The notes under the pieces: model-generated
What the model was told of the DNA's origin: nothing
Seen by the model: only the letters and a program-made list of their open reading frames with translations
The model's database searches: none
Program-made: the position numbers and the translations under genes
In this document: in pieces, positions 30,928 to 41,251 of the stretch
Layout: each line of letters starts with the position of its first letter
Numbering within the stretch: position 1 is the first letter of the stretch
Assembly: GCA_028345955.1 (NCBI GenBank)
Contig: JAOMEO010000008.1
Span: 1 to 57,111 of the forward strand
Source of the DNA: Candidatus Thioglobus sp.
GTDB taxonomy: Bacteria > Pseudomonadota > Gammaproteobacteria > PS1 > Pseudothioglobaceae
DNA: 57,111 bases
Direction: 5' to 3'

Positions 30928-33900
30928 TCTCAATTCATTCGGGGATTCAGGCTCTTCGAAACTTTAAAGTTAAAACCCTTCAAGAAAAACTGCAATCAAA
31001 ACTGCCTAATTTGAGTTTGCTGTTTACTGAATACATTCATTTCATCGAGTCCGACACAAAACTCAACTCTGAAGACAAATCTCACCTCGATATACTTTTG
31101 AACTATGCCCCATCGATTAATACTTCCAATTCAATTGATAGTTTTATTGTTACGCCAAGACAGGGAACTATTTCACCATGGTCGTCAAAGGCAACTGACA
31201 TAGTTCATCTCTGTGGTCTCAAGCAAATTAAAAGATTAGAGCGTGGTATCAACTATCACTTCAATCGTCAACTTAAAGCTGAAGAGTTGGATATTGTTCT
31301 AAATATTATTATGGATAAGATGACTGAATCTTATCTCAATAATATCAAAAATGCAGGCTTACTTTTTAAGGAATTAGAGCCAACATCGCACCAAAACATA
31401 GATGTAATTCTTTTAGGAAAATCCGCTATTGAAAAAGCGAATATCGAACTTGGTTTAGCTTTAAGTGAAAGTGAGATAGAGTACTTATATAATCAGTTTA
31501 GCGTACTAGCTCGAAACCCAACAGACATCGAACTAATGATGTTTGCTCAAGTGAACTCAGAGCATTGTAGACACAAAATCTTTAATGCAGATTGGGTGAT
31601 TGACAAAGAAGTTCAGGACATTTCACTTTTCGGAATGATTAAAAACACCTACCAACAAAATCCTCAAGGATTATTGTCTGTTTATAGTGACAATTCAGCA
31701 GTAATGACAGGCTACGAATCAACTTACTTCGAACCTAATGAAGAAGGCATTTACTCATCAAAAAGTGCTCATAAAGCTATATTAATGAAGGTCGAAACAC
31801 ATAACCATCCAACAGCAATTGCCCCTCATCCAGGAGCAGCAACTGGTTCGGGTGGTGAAATTAGAGATGAAGGCGCCACTGGTAGAGGATCAAAACCAAA
31901 GGTAGGTCTGTGTGGCTTTTCTGTTTCCAACCTAAAAATACCAAACGCTACAAATGAATGGGAAATAAATTATGGAAAACCCAATCAGATTGCTTCTGCA
32001 CTTGATATCATGATAGATGGTCCAATAGGCGCAGCTGCATTTAATAATGAGTTTGGTCGACCAAATACTTGTGGCTATTTTAGAACCTATGAACAACAAA
32101 CTCATGACAATGAGATCAGAGGCTATCACAAACCCATCATGTTAGCTGGTGGTATCGGCAACATTAAAGAAAATCACGTAGAAAAAGGCTCAATTTCCCA
32201 TGGCGATAAGTTGATTGTATTAGGAGGTCCAGCAATGCTGATTGGACTTGGAGGCGGTGCAGCCTCAAGTGTTGGGAGTGGTGAACAAAGCGAAGATCTA
32301 GACTTCGCATCGGTGCAACGTGCCAATCCAGAAATGCAAAGACGCGCCCAAGAAGTTATCAATTCTTGTATAAATTTAGGTAACAAAAATCCGATTGTTT
32401 CAATTCACGATATTGGTGCAGGTGGGCTTTCTAATGGAATTCCAGAAATCGTTAACGACTCCAATAAAGGAGCTCAACTTCAACTAAGAAATATTCCAAA
32501 TGACGAAAAAAAAATGTCACCAATGGAGATATGGTGTAACGAATCTCAAGAGAGGTATGTTCTTGCCATTAAGGAGGAAAGTGTTTCTTTATTCAGTGCA
32601 ATTTGTGAAAAAGAGCGGGCACCATTTTCTATTTTAGGTGAAGCGACTGAAAACTCCCATTTAAAACTAAATGACTCCCATTTTAATAATATACCAATTG
32701 ATTTAGAGATGTCTTTGTTGTTTGGATCGAGCCCAATAACACTCAAAGACGTCAAATCTATTGTAAATAATGAGCCTGAGTTCAACAATACAGAAATTAA
32801 ACTTAGTGAAGCTATTAACCGCCTATTAAGACTACCGACAGTTGCAAGTAAAAATTTTCTAATTACGATTGGTGATCGAACCGTTACAGGACTAGTTGCC
32901 AGAGATCAAATGATTGGTCCATGGCAAGTGCCTGTAGCAGACTGTGCAATTTCATTATCTGATTATGTAGGTTATCAGGGTGAAGTTATGTCGATTGGAG
33001 AAAAAACACCTTTAGCCTTAAGTAACGCTCCAGCAGCGGCTCGAATGAGTGTCGGTGAGGCTTTAACTAACCTGTTATGTTCCTATATTGAAGATATTAA
33101 ACACATCAAACTTTCAGCAAACTGGATGAGTGCTAGTGGCTTTACTGGTGAAGATGCAAAGCTATATGAAGCCGTTAAAGCAATTGGAATGGAATTATGT
33201 CCTGCTTTAGGTCTTACTATCCCAGTAGGCAAAGATTCAATGTCCATGAGAAGCATTTGGCAAGAAAATGGTAAGGAAAAATCAGTTACCGCCCCACTCT
33301 CACTAATCATAAGTGCATTTGCTAAAACCCCTGACGTAAGGATCCAGATTAGCCCTTTATTAAATACTAAAATTGAGTCAGAGCTACTTTTGATTGATCT
33401 AGGGCTTGGAAAGAATAGAATGGGAGGCTCCTGCCTGGCACAAGTCTTTAATCAGGTAGGAAAATTAACTCCAGATCTTGAAGACCCCAAACTTTTTGCT
33501 AATTTCTTTTCAGTTATTAATAAACTCAACAAGGAGGGATTAATTGAAGCATACCATGACCGTTCTGACGGTGGCGCTATTACAACCCTACTAGAAATGG
33601 CTTTTGCTTCACATTGCGGATTAGATATTGATTCATCTGAACCTTTATCTGAACTATTTAATGAAGAGCTTGGTTGCGTCATTCAAGTCTCTAAATCCAA
33701 AAAAACTGAAGTTCTTAATGCTCTAGAAAATGCAGGACTTAAAGACTGCGTTCACCATATCGCTAATATAAATCAATCTGATGATATATCAATTTATCAG
33801 CAAGGCAAATTGGTGTTTAATGAAAAGCGTTACAATCTCCATAATAGCTGGTCTTCTACTTCATTTGAAATCTCTAAATTAAGAGACAACCCTATATGTG

Positions 33901-34763
33901 CTGAATCAGAAAATCAACAATTATTAATCCCCTCGAAGGGCTTAATAGTTTCACCGAAATTTGACATCGATGAGTCCATTAGTGCACCCTACATAAATGT
34001 TGGCAAAAAACCTAAAATAGCCATTTTGAGAGAACAAGGAATCAATGGTCATGTTGAAATGGCAGTAGCTTTTACACAAGCAGGATTTATCGCAAGCGAT
34101 GTCCATATGAGTGATATTTTATCTGGCAGAATCTCTCTGTCAGTGTTTCATGGTATAGCGGCCTGTGGTGGATTTTCTTACGGAGACGTTCTTGGTGCTG
34201 GACGTGGTTGGGCAAACTCAATCCTTTACAATAACCAAACCAAAGAAGAGTTTAGTCAATTCTTTTCTAGAAGTGACAGTTTTGCATTGGGTGTATGTAA
34301 CGGCTGCCAGATGATTTCCAATCTTAAAGAGATTATTCCTGGAACTCAAGATTGGCCTTCTTTTGAACGCAATACTTCTGAGCAATTCGAAGCACGCTTT
34401 ACGAGTGTTGAAATTCAGAACTCTGATTCTCTGTTTTTTAATGGTATGACTGGCTCAATCATACCAATTGCTATTGCTCACGGTGAAGGAAGAGCTAACT
34501 TTACTTCGTCACAAAACAAAAATAATATTGCAGTCAAATATGTCGATTATCAAGGCATTCCAACACAAACATATCCTCACAACCCAAATGGCTCTGAAGC
34601 AGCGGCCGCTGGTCTTTGTAATGACTCAGGCAGAGTAACTATTTTAATGCCTCACCCTGAACGTGTCTTTAGGGCAGTACAAAATTCTTGGCATCCAAAT
34701 GAATGGAATGAAAGATCACCGTGGATGAGAATGTTTGAAAATGCTAGAAAGTGGGTTGACTAA
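30924..34763 (+). CDS. purL: Phosphoribosylformylglycinamidine synthase (single-chain)
   Basis: Converts FGAR to FGAM in purine synthesis using glutamine and ATP. 1279 aa, the large fused proteobacterial form. It has an N-terminal domain, two tandem PurM-like synthase halves ([21 protein letters not shown] and later [10 protein letters not shown]) and a C-terminal class I glutaminase with the nucleophile in LGVCNGCQM (Cys1125) and the catalytic His/Glu in [10 protein letters not shown]. All motifs look intact. The first codons overlap the YebC-family gene. Confidence 0.98.
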   Translation: MISIHSGIQALRNFKVKTLQEKLQSKLPNLSLLFTEYIHFIESDTKLNSEDKSHLDILLNYAPSINTSNSIDSFIVTPRQGTISPWSSKATDIVHLCGLKQIKRLERGINYHFNRQLKAEELDIVLNIIMDKMTESYLNNIKNAGLLFKELEPTSHQNIDVILLGKSAIEKANIELGLALSESEIEYLYNQFSVLARNPTDIELMMFAQVNSEHCRHKIFNADWVIDKEVQDISLFGMIKNTYQQNPQGLLSVYSDNSAVMTGYESTYFEPNEEGIYSSKSAHKAILMKVETHNHPTAIAPHPGAATGSGGEIRDEGATGRGSKPKVGLCGFSVSNLKIPNATNEWEINYGKPNQIASALDIMIDGPIGAAAFNNEFGRPNTCGYFRTYEQQTHDNEIRGYHKPIMLAGGIGNIKENHVEKGSISHGDKLIVLGGPAMLIGLGGGAASSVGSGEQSEDLDFASVQRANPEMQRRAQEVINSCINLGNKNPIVSIHDIGAGGLSNGIPEIVNDSNKGAQLQLRNIPNDEKKMSPMEIWCNESQERYVLAIKEESVSLFSAICEKERAPFSILGEATENSHLKLNDSHFNNIPIDLEMSLLFGSSPITLKDVKSIVNNEPEFNNTEIKLSEAINRLLRLPTVASKNFLITIGDRTVTGLVARDQMIGPWQVPVADCAISLSDYVGYQGEVMSIGEKTPLALSNAPAAARMSVGEALTNLLCSYIEDIKHIKLSANWMSASGFTGEDAKLYEAVKAIGMELCPALGLTIPVGKDSMSMRSIWQENGKEKSVTAPLSLIISAFAKTPDVRIQISPLLNTKIESELLLIDLGLGKNRMGGSCLAQVFNQVGKLTPDLEDPKLFANFFSVINKLNKEGLIEAYHDRSDGGAITTLLEMAFASHCGLDIDSSEPLSELFNEELGCVIQVSKSKKTEVLNALENAGLKDCVHHIANINQSDDISIYQQGKLVFNEKRYNLHNSWSSTSFEISKLRDNPICAESENQQLLIPSKGLIVSPKFDIDESISAPYINVGKKPKIAILREQGINGHVEMAVAFTQAGFIASDVHMSDILSGRISLSVFHGIAACGGFSYGDVLGAGRGWANSILYNNQTKEEFSQFFSRSDSFALGVCNGCQMISNLKEIIPGTQDWPSFERNTSEQFEARFTSVEIQNSDSLFFNGMTGSIIPIAIAHGEGRANFTSSQNKNNIAVKYVDYQGIPTQTYPHNPNGSEAAAAGLCNDSGRVTILMPHPERVFRAVQNSWHPNEWNERSPWMRMFENARKWVD

Positions 34764-34806
34764 TGCTTTCAATAATATTCTATTCATTTTATAAATTGTT
34801 ATATCG

Positions 34807-35472
34807 ATGATAACTCCCCACATCATTCGCAGCAAACGCAAGACATTAAGTCTCTCAATCAATGAAAATGCTGATCTTGTTGTTCGAGCTCCACACCGTG
34901 CATCGTATGATGAAATTCAAAAATTTATTTCTGAGAAGTCTACCTGGATTAATAACAAACAGAGACTCATTAAAGCTCAGCTTGAGGATAACGAGAATCA
35001 GCATTCAAGAAGCCAGTGTCTCTATTTAGGGAGTCTTTATCCACTCAAAATAGATAATAGTAATGTTGAACCAATATCCTTTAATGGTCACATGTTTACT
35101 ATAACCAATTTCAATAGAGAAAGAATAAGCTTGCATCTGAAGAGTTGGTATAAAAAGAGATTTATAGAAGTAGCACTGCCCCGATTAAGTTATTTTTCTG
35201 ATAAATATAAACTGAAAGTTAATCAGGTTAAGGTGAAGGAACAAAAAACTCTTTGGGGATCATGTTCAAGTAAAAACAATATAAACCTAAATTACCTATT
35301 AATTATGGCTCCAATGAAAGTGATTGACTATGTGATTGTGCATGAATTGGTGCACACTATACATAAAAATCATTCAGCAAAATTTTGGCAAAAAGTTGAA
35401 ACCATAATGCCAAATTATAAAGATGCTAGATACTGGCTAAAGGAGAACGGTTACAAGCTAAGACGTCTATAA
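34807..35472 (+). CDS. YgjP-like zinc metallopeptidase (DUF45)
   Basis: 221 aa. SprT/YgjP-type zincin with the motif VIVHELVHTIHKNHSAKFW (HELVH 179-183, third ligand His189). Upstream are the family's LWGSCSSKNNINLNYLLIMAP and the N-terminal SINENADLVVRAP. The physiological substrate of this family is not settled; cytoplasmic. It follows purL by 43 nt and faces grxD. Confidence 0.9.
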   Translation: MITPHIIRSKRKTLSLSINENADLVVRAPHRASYDEIQKFISEKSTWINNKQRLIKAQLEDNENQHSRSQCLYLGSLYPLKIDNSNVEPISFNGHMFTITNFNRERISLHLKSWYKKRFIEVALPRLSYFSDKYKLKVNQVKVKEQKTLWGSCSSKNNINLNYLLIMAPMKVIDYVIVHELVHTIHKNHSAKFWQKVETIMPNYKDARYWLKENGYKLRRL

Positions 35473-35486
35473 CCGATATAAGCAAT

Positions 35487-35813
35487 TTACCCGTTGTACT
35501 TTTCAACTGCCTCTTCCATGGCTGATTTTAATGTATCTTGCTCTGCCATCTCGATAATGATGTCACCGCCACCTACCAATTCTGAATTGAAGTAGATTTG
35601 AGGAAAGGTAGGCCAGTCTGCAAAATCGGGTAGGCTTTGAAAAACTTCTTGGTCTTCAAAAACATTTACATAAGCAAATTCAACCCCTGTGGAAGCTAGT
35701 GTTTGGGAGGCTCGAGCAGAAAAACCACATTGAGGAAATTGAGGAGTTCCCTTCATATAAATCACAATTGCAGCGCTATCAACTTGTTTTTTAATTTTCT
35801 CTAATACGTCCAA
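35487..35813 (-). CDS. grxD: Monothiol glutaredoxin Grx4
   Basis: CGFS-type glutaredoxin that binds a glutathione-ligated [2Fe-2S] cluster and shuttles it in Fe-S trafficking and iron sensing. 108 aa. Motifs: YMKGTPQFPQCGFSARA (CGFS 29-32), WPTFPQIYFNSELVGGGDI (glutathione site). Monocistronic and convergent with the metallopeptidase gene. Upstream the minus strand reads TTTACA, 17 nt, TAAAAT as a possible promoter. Confidence 0.96.
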   Translation of the reverse strand: MDVLEKIKKQVDSAAIVIYMKGTPQFPQCGFSARASQTLASTGVEFAYVNVFEDQEVFQSLPDFADWPTFPQIYFNSELVGGGDIIIEMAEQDTLKSAMEEAVEKYNG

Positions 35814-35884
35814 TTTAATACTCCAAAAAAATTTCCTACTATTTTAGTATAGTATTGAATCGCGTGTAAAGAATCATTAACTAA

Positions 35885-36475
35885 TTACTGCTTTGTTGCC
35901 TGAGAAACGATATATTTTTGTCCTTGCTTTAATTTTTTGTAATTACCAAATACCGACTTAAAGTTATTTTTAATAAAGTCCTTTAGCCCATTAATTGTGA
36001 CTACGGTAATTTTTCCACCCGGTTTTAATGCATCTAAAGCGTCATAAAGAATAATGGAAAGTTGTTCTCGTCCTACTTTAGCTGGAAGATTAGAAATAAC
36101 TTGATCAAATTTTATTTCATCAGGAATCTGCAAAAAAGCGTCAGAAAAATATGCTTTTGCATTACTTAAGTTATTTAATTTTGCGTTATTATTGGCAAGC
36201 TCTATAGCAACAAAATCCTTGTCAATCATGTGGACTTCGCATTTGGTACAATGTTTTGCTAACGCAAGACCGATAGGTCCATATCCGCAACCCAAATCAA
36301 GACAAATATCATTTATGCCGACCTCAATATGCTTCATCAGTAGTAAAGTACCTTCATCGATTGATCGAGGACTAAAAACACCCCATCGAGTATGTAATGT
36401 GAGCTCGTTATCTAAGAGATTAACAACAATCTCTATATCTTTTTTTAAATTAATAATATCTTTTCGGTCAAACAT
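35885..36475 (-). CDS. RsmC-type class I methyltransferase, small single-domain form
   Basis: 196 aa. Motif I is CLDLGCGYGPIGLALAKH (around residues 58-74), with the SAM-binding acidic residue in MIDKDFVAIELA. The motif IV position reads SNLPAKVG (128-135) instead of the NPPF/NPPY of RsmC and other N-methyltransferases. WGVFSPRSIDEGTLLL matches the RsmC/RlmG-like entry to the fold. Probably a 16S rRNA or small-molecule methyltransferase, but the substrate is open. It is next to trhO (22 nt), also an RNA-modification gene. Confidence 0.85.
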   Translation of the reverse strand: MFDRKDIINLKKDIEIVVNLLDNELTLHTRWGVFSPRSIDEGTLLLMKHIEVGINDICLDLGCGYGPIGLALAKHCTKCEVHMIDKDFVAIELANNNAKLNNLSNAKAYFSDAFLQIPDEIKFDQVISNLPAKVGREQLSIILYDALDALKPGGKITVVTINGLKDFIKNNFKSVFGNYKKLKQGQKYIVSQATKQ

Positions 36476-36497
36476 TACACCCTCATAAATTTAAAAG

Positions 36498-37448
36498 TTA
36501 TTTCATATTTTTTGCTTTAATTTTTTTTGTCATTATTTTACTTGCGTCATCACCAATATGTGCTTCGCCACGAGCTTTTGCAAGTTGAATTTGTTTTTCT
36601 CTTTCCCGGTAGCGATTTATTTGAGTAACGTCTTTGGTGCCATAACAACGTGGACAAGATGCTCCCTTTTCGTAATGTGGATGGATTTTATCTTCCTCTG
36701 TTATAGGGTATCTACATGCATGACATTGGTCATACTGACCTAACTCTAAATTATGTTTGACAGCAACTCTGTCATCAAAAACAAAGCATTCTCCCTCCCA
36801 TAGGCTTTCTTCTTCTTCAACCTCTTCAAGGTATTTTAAGATGCCTCCTTGTAAATGGTAAACATTCTCAAAACCTTCTGATTTCAAATAAGCAGTAGAC
36901 TTTTCACAACGGATTCCACCAGTACAAAACATGGCTATTTTTTTGTTTCGATACTGTTCCAAATTGTTTTTAGTGTAACTAGGAAACTGACGAAATGTTT
37001 CTGTGTTTGGATTGATTGCTCCTTTAAAACTACCAATCTCGAATTCATAATTATTTCGTGTATCGATTAAAACCACCTCAGGGTCACTAATTAGTTCATT
37101 CCAATCTTTGGCCTGAACATAAGTTCCAACTGAATAGGTCGGATTAACATCTGCTATGCCAAGAGTTACAATTTCTTCTTTGAGCTTAACTTTAAGTCGC
37201 TTAAAAGGGATTGTTTCACTATAAGAAAACTTATACTCTAAATCTCTCAATCTCTTGTCGTTATTGAGGTAATCAAGAACTTTATTAATTGAACTATCGC
37301 TTCCAGAAATAGTACCATTAATTCCTTCCCTAGCTAGCAACAAGGTTCCTCTGACGTTTAAAGAATCCAAAAAATTTCTTAAGGGTACTTGCATTTTTTC
37401 GAAGTCATCCAACCTAGAAAATTTATATAGAGCACAAATAGTAAACAT
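36498..37448 (-). CDS. trhO: tRNA uridine(34) hydroxylase TrhO (rhodanese-like)
   Basis: Oxygen-dependent formation of 5-hydroxyuridine at tRNA position 34. 316 aa. N-terminal UPF0176 domain with [10 protein letters not shown], then a rhodanese domain ([11 protein letters not shown]) with the active-site loop [16 protein letters not shown] (Cys175). A C-terminal cysteine-rich stretch ([15 protein letters not shown]) may bind metal. Followed by the small methyltransferase gene; divergent from dxs. Confidence 0.94.
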   Translation of the reverse strand: MFTICALYKFSRLDDFEKMQVPLRNFLDSLNVRGTLLLAREGINGTISGSDSSINKVLDYLNNDKRLRDLEYKFSYSETIPFKRLKVKLKEEIVTLGIADVNPTYSVGTYVQAKDWNELISDPEVVLIDTRNNYEFEIGSFKGAINPNTETFRQFPSYTKNNLEQYRNKKIAMFCTGGIRCEKSTAYLKSEGFENVYHLQGGILKYLEEVEEEESLWEGECFVFDDRVAVKHNLELGQYDQCHACRYPITEEDKIHPHYEKGASCPRCYGTKDVTQINRYREREKQIQLAKARGEAHIGDDASKIMTKKIKAKNMK

Positions 37449-37575
37449 AATTCTAGTAAAAAAAATAAAGATTTAATTTTACTAGGCGGATTTCCTCATT
37501 TCAACTCTTTTGAATTACAAACAAAACCGCACAATTACTTCATTGGCGCTAAAGTAAAATTCCACATGACAAGTG

Positions 37576-37581
37576 TATAAT
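37576..37581 (+). promoter_or_regulatory. Possible -10 box of the dxs promoter
   Basis: A perfect TATAAT lies 46 nt before the dxs ATG in the 178-nt divergent gap with trhO. No convincing -35 box is visible 16-18 nt upstream. Confidence 0.4.
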
Positions 37582-37626
37582 GTCCACCTTTCCTAAAAAA
37601 AACATAAGCTCTAAAACATACTCTTA

Positions 37627-39432
37627 ATGCTTGCAGATATTAACAATCCTAGCGATATAAAAAAGCTTGACATTAATCAGCTGCAGTTGCTTGCAGACGA
37701 AATTAAAGAGTTTCTAATAGCAAGTATAGAAAAAACAGGTGGGCATCTTGGTTCGAATTTGGGAACTATTGAGCTAACCTTAGCGATGCATTATGTTTTT
37801 GATACTCCTGATGATACTTTTGTTTGGGATGTAGGCCATCAAGCCTATACCCATAAAATACTCACTGGAAGAAAAGATTTAATGTCAACTTTACGACAAA
37901 AAGGCGGTATTTCAGGTTTTACAAAAAGAACTGAAAGTGAGCATGATGCTTTTGGCGCAGGTCATTCCTCAACCTCAGTAAGTGCAGCACTAGGTATAGC
38001 GATTTCGAATAAGTTAAAGCAAAATATTGATACCTCAATTGCCGTTATAGGTGATGGTGCTCTAACGGGTGGTATGGCTTTTGAGGCACTCAATCATGCA
38101 GGAGATTCTGATGCTAACCTTCTGATCATACTCAATGATAATGACATGTCCATTTCAAGGCCTGTTGGCGCTTTAAGTAAATATTTAACTCGGCTTATTT
38201 CTGGAAAGATATATTCAACAATGAAATCAAAGTCTCTAGAGATTCTTGAAAGTTTGCCCCGTATAAGAAAATTCGCAAAGCGTTCTGAAGAACACCTAAA
38301 AGGAATGCTACTACCAGGAACTTTATTTGAGGAATTAGGTTTAGATTACTTTGGACCAATAGATGGCCATGACATACCATTAATGATTAAAACTTTACAA
38401 AATTTAAAGAATCTTGAGAAGCCTAGAATTCTTCATATTATTACAAAAAAAGGCCATGGAATAGAGGGTGCAGAAAAACATCCCTCAAAGTATCATGGCA
38501 TTTCACCGCCCTCAAGTTCAACTAGTAATCTACCAAGCTATAGTCATGTTTTTGGGGAATGGCTTTGTAATACCGCTAGAAATGACTCAAAGTTAATTGG
38601 CATTACACCAGCTATGTCTGAAGGTTCGGGTATGGTTAAATTTTCGGCGACTTTCCCAGATCGTTTTTTTGATGTAGCGATTGCTGAACAGCACTCCATT
38701 ACATTAGCTGGTGGAATGGCAACTAAAGGCTTGAAGCCTGTTGTTGCAATCTATTCGACCTTTCTGCAGCGGGGATATGACCAATTCATTCATGACATCG
38801 CCTTACAGAATTTAAACGTCGTTTTTGCTATTGATCGGGCTGGCCTGGTTGGAGCAGATGGTGCCACTCATGCAGGTGTTTTTGATTTAAGTTTTTTAAG
38901 ATGCATTCCGAATATAGTCATAATGGCACCGAGTTCTTCTCTTGAAATGTATAAAGCTCTTAATACTGCTCACAAATTAAATGGGCCTGTTTGTATTCGG
39001 TTTCCAAGAGGCAAATCAAAGGTTGAGGAGTTTATTTCTGATGAAATGATAGAGTTTGGAAAAGCAAACATCATTAGGACTGGTCGTGACATTGCAATTT
39101 TTGCATTTGGCAATATGCTTGATCCAGCCATTGAAGCTGGTAATGAAATTGACGCAACAGTTATTGATATGAGATTTATTAAACCTTTAGATGAAAGACT
39201 AATAATAGAGATTGCTCAAAATAATAAAAAATTAATTTCTATAGAAGATAATGTCACCTCTGGAGGAGGTGGCAGCGCAATAAATGAATTATTGCAACGA
39301 AATAACATAAAATCACCTCTCAGCATCTTAGGTGTACCAGATATCGTTACTGAACATGGCTCACAAAATGAGCTTTATGAAGAGTATGGCCTAAACGCAA
39401 AAAACTTGATTAAAGTAGGAACTAGCCAATGA
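37627..39432 (+). CDS. dxs: 1-deoxy-D-xylulose-5-phosphate synthase
   Basis: TPP enzyme joining pyruvate and glyceraldehyde-3-phosphate, entry step of the MEP isoprenoid pathway. 601 aa, usual range. Motifs: GHLGSNLG, DVGHQAYTHKILTGR, the TPP/metal motif GDGALTGGMAFEALNHAG with LNDNDMSIS, and DRAGLVGADGATHAG in the pyrimidine-binding domain. It overlaps the DUF2062 gene by 4 nt. ispG, another MEP gene, lies just beyond on the opposite strand. Confidence 0.97.
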   Translation: MLADINNPSDIKKLDINQLQLLADEIKEFLIASIEKTGGHLGSNLGTIELTLAMHYVFDTPDDTFVWDVGHQAYTHKILTGRKDLMSTLRQKGGISGFTKRTESEHDAFGAGHSSTSVSAALGIAISNKLKQNIDTSIAVIGDGALTGGMAFEALNHAGDSDANLLIILNDNDMSISRPVGALSKYLTRLISGKIYSTMKSKSLEILESLPRIRKFAKRSEEHLKGMLLPGTLFEELGLDYFGPIDGHDIPLMIKTLQNLKNLEKPRILHIITKKGHGIEGAEKHPSKYHGISPPSSSTSNLPSYSHVFGEWLCNTARNDSKLIGITPAMSEGSGMVKFSATFPDRFFDVAIAEQHSITLAGGMATKGLKPVVAIYSTFLQRGYDQFIHDIALQNLNVVFAIDRAGLVGADGATHAGVFDLSFLRCIPNIVIMAPSSSLEMYKALNTAHKLNGPVCIRFPRGKSKVEEFISDEMIEFGKANIIRTGRDIAIFAFGNMLDPAIEAGNEIDATVIDMRFIKPLDERLIIEIAQNNKKLISIEDNVTSGGGGSAINELLQRNNIKSPLSILGVPDIVTEHGSQNELYEEYGLNAKNLIKVGTSQ

Positions 39433-39914
39433 GGGAAACTTTAAAACGTTATAGCCCAAAACGCGAAGATGTTAATTTAGGTTGGCTAAATCGACACTTA
39501 CATGACCCATATCTTTGGAAATGGAATAAACGTACTATTTCTAAAGCTTTTGCGATTGGCTTATTTTGTGCTTTTATGCCAATCCCTCTTCATACACTTT
39601 TAGCAGCAGTGCTTGCTGTTGTTTTTTCATCTAATATTTTACTTTCGATGGCTCTCGTTTGGATAAATAACCCAATCACCATGGTGCCAATTTATTACTT
39701 CATATATCAGCTGGGCTCTTACATCATTGGTATGGAATTGGACCCTAACTTTGTATTTACTTTGGAATATATACTAGAAAACTTGACCACAACCACTATA
39801 GCTCTATGGGTCGGAGGTTTAATCGTTTCTACTATCGCAGCAATCTTAGGCTATATAGCTATTCTATTGATTTATAAATATAGAGCGTTTAAACGAATTA
39901 AACGTTGGAGATAG
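39429..39914 (+). CDS. DUF2062 membrane protein
   Basis: 161 aa with DUF2062 features: the N-terminal [27 protein letters not shown], then [16 protein letters not shown] and [19 protein letters not shown], with about three to four transmembrane helices. Function unknown. ATGA overlap with dxs suggests translational coupling. Its last 17 nt overlap the 3' end of ispG on the other strand. Confidence 0.9.
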   Translation: MRETLKRYSPKREDVNLGWLNRHLHDPYLWKWNKRTISKAFAIGLFCAFMPIPLHTLLAAVLAVVFSSNILLSMALVWINNPITMVPIYYFIYQLGSYIIGMELDPNFVFTLEYILENLTTTTIALWVGGLIVSTIAAILGYIAILLIYKYRAFKRIKRWR

Positions 39915-40980
39915 AGAGTCGCTTTCTGATATTAGCCTCTAAGGTATCAACCAGAGAATCATTATCTACCTTACTATCAGTCTTACCATTGATATACATT
40001 AAATTTGGAGATCCGCCTGTAATTCCAACACTTACTTCCCTAGCCTCACCTGGTCCATTTACAACACAACCAATCACAGCAACATCAATTGATTCTGTAA
40101 TATCTTCTAAACGAGACTCAAGCTCATTAACAACTGCAATAACATCAAACTTTTGTCTAGAACATGAAGGACAGGCAATTAAATTTACCCCCTTCTTTCT
40201 TAGATTAAGTGACTTTAAAATATCAAAACCAACCTTAACCTCGTCAACCGGATCTGATGCAAGAGACACACGAATAGTGTCACCTATACCTTCACTTAAA
40301 AGTAAACCCATGCCAATCGATGACTTTACAGTGCCTGATCTATAAGAACCCGCCTCTGTAATGCCCAAATGAAGTGGACTATCAATTTGAGAGGCTAGCT
40401 GTCTATATGCAAATACAGTCATAAAAACCTCCGACGCTTTGAGAGAAACCTTGTAATTATTGAAACTGAGTTTATTTAGAATATCAATGTGTCTGAATGC
40501 CGACTCCACCATCGCCTCAGGAGTTGGCTCTGTATATTTCTTCTGCAAATCTTTTTCCAATGAGCCAGCATTTACACCAATACGAATCGGTATATTGTGA
40601 TCCTTCGCTGATGCAACAACTTCTCTAACGCGGTCTTCTTTACCAATATTTCCAGGATTAATTCTAAGACAGTCTGCCCCATATTCAGCCACCTTGAGTG
40701 CTATTTTATAATCAAAATGAATATCAGTTATCAACGGAATATTGACACGTTGCTTAATTTTCTTAAAAGCCTCAGCTGCATCCATAGTTGGTATTGAAAC
40801 TCTAACAAGATCGGCACCTGATTTTTCAAGTGACTCTATTTGGAGAACCGTAGATTCAACATCACAAGTGTTGGTGTTTGTCATACTCTGAACACTGATA
40901 GGAGCACCTCCACCTATTGCAACATCACCGACAAAAATTTGATTAGAAATTCTTCTTTTAATTTTGTGTACTTGCTTCAT
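39898..40980 (-). CDS. ispG: 4-hydroxy-3-methylbut-2-en-1-yl diphosphate synthase (IspG)
   Basis: [4Fe-4S] enzyme reducing MEcPP to HMBPP late in the MEP pathway. 360 aa, compact bacterial form. Starts with the family's [28 protein letters not shown]; the cluster cysteines are in ACPSCSRQ and [10 protein letters not shown]. Its start overlaps the small membrane-protein gene upstream by 23 nt, consistent with the conserved rlmN-(rodZ)-ispG order. Confidence 0.97.
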   Translation of the reverse strand: MKQVHKIKRRISNQIFVGDVAIGGGAPISVQSMTNTNTCDVESTVLQIESLEKSGADLVRVSIPTMDAAEAFKKIKQRVNIPLITDIHFDYKIALKVAEYGADCLRINPGNIGKEDRVREVVASAKDHNIPIRIGVNAGSLEKDLQKKYTEPTPEAMVESAFRHIDILNKLSFNNYKVSLKASEVFMTVFAYRQLASQIDSPLHLGITEAGSYRSGTVKSSIGMGLLLSEGIGDTIRVSLASDPVDEVKVGFDILKSLNLRKKGVNLIACPSCSRQKFDVIAVVNELESRLEDITESIDVAVIGCVVNGPGEAREVSVGITGGSPNLMYINGKTDSKVDNDSLVDTLEANIRKRLSISNV

Positions 40981-41251
40981 AAGTCTTTATTGTTTCATCT
41001 AAGCTTTCAATATTATTGTTAATTATTGTAGTCGATGAGGCCTCTTCTATGTCCTCAGCAATGGACTCTTCACTACTTTCAAAATTATTTGGCTCACTGA
41101 TAATAATTGAGGTTGACTGCGTACCAACAATTTCTATGTCCTCGAAATAATACCAGATACCTAAAAATATTAATATTAACAATAAAAACAGAAATAGCTT
41201 AAGTTTAAAGCGTTTTTTTCTTTTAGGATAATACTTGATGCCGTCCAACAT
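40958..41251 (-). CDS. Small membrane protein at the rodZ position, unknown
   Basis: 97 aa. A strongly basic N-terminus ([12 protein letters not shown]) leads into one transmembrane helix ([18 protein letters not shown]). Then comes an acidic, Ser/Thr/Asn-rich tail of about 60 residues without a fold signature. RodZ, normally between rlmN and ispG in gammaproteobacteria, has just such a basic juxtamembrane, helix and disordered tail. RodZ also has an N-terminal helix-turn-helix and a C-terminal domain that are both missing here. It overlaps rlmN by 29 nt and ispG by 23 nt, which supports translation. A reduced RodZ remnant is plausible but unproven. Confidence 0.7.
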   Translation of the reverse strand: MLDGIKYYPKRKKRFKLKLFLFLLLILIFLGIWYYFEDIEIVGTQSTSIIISEPNNFESSEESIAEDIEEASSTTIINNNIESLDETIKTYEASTQN

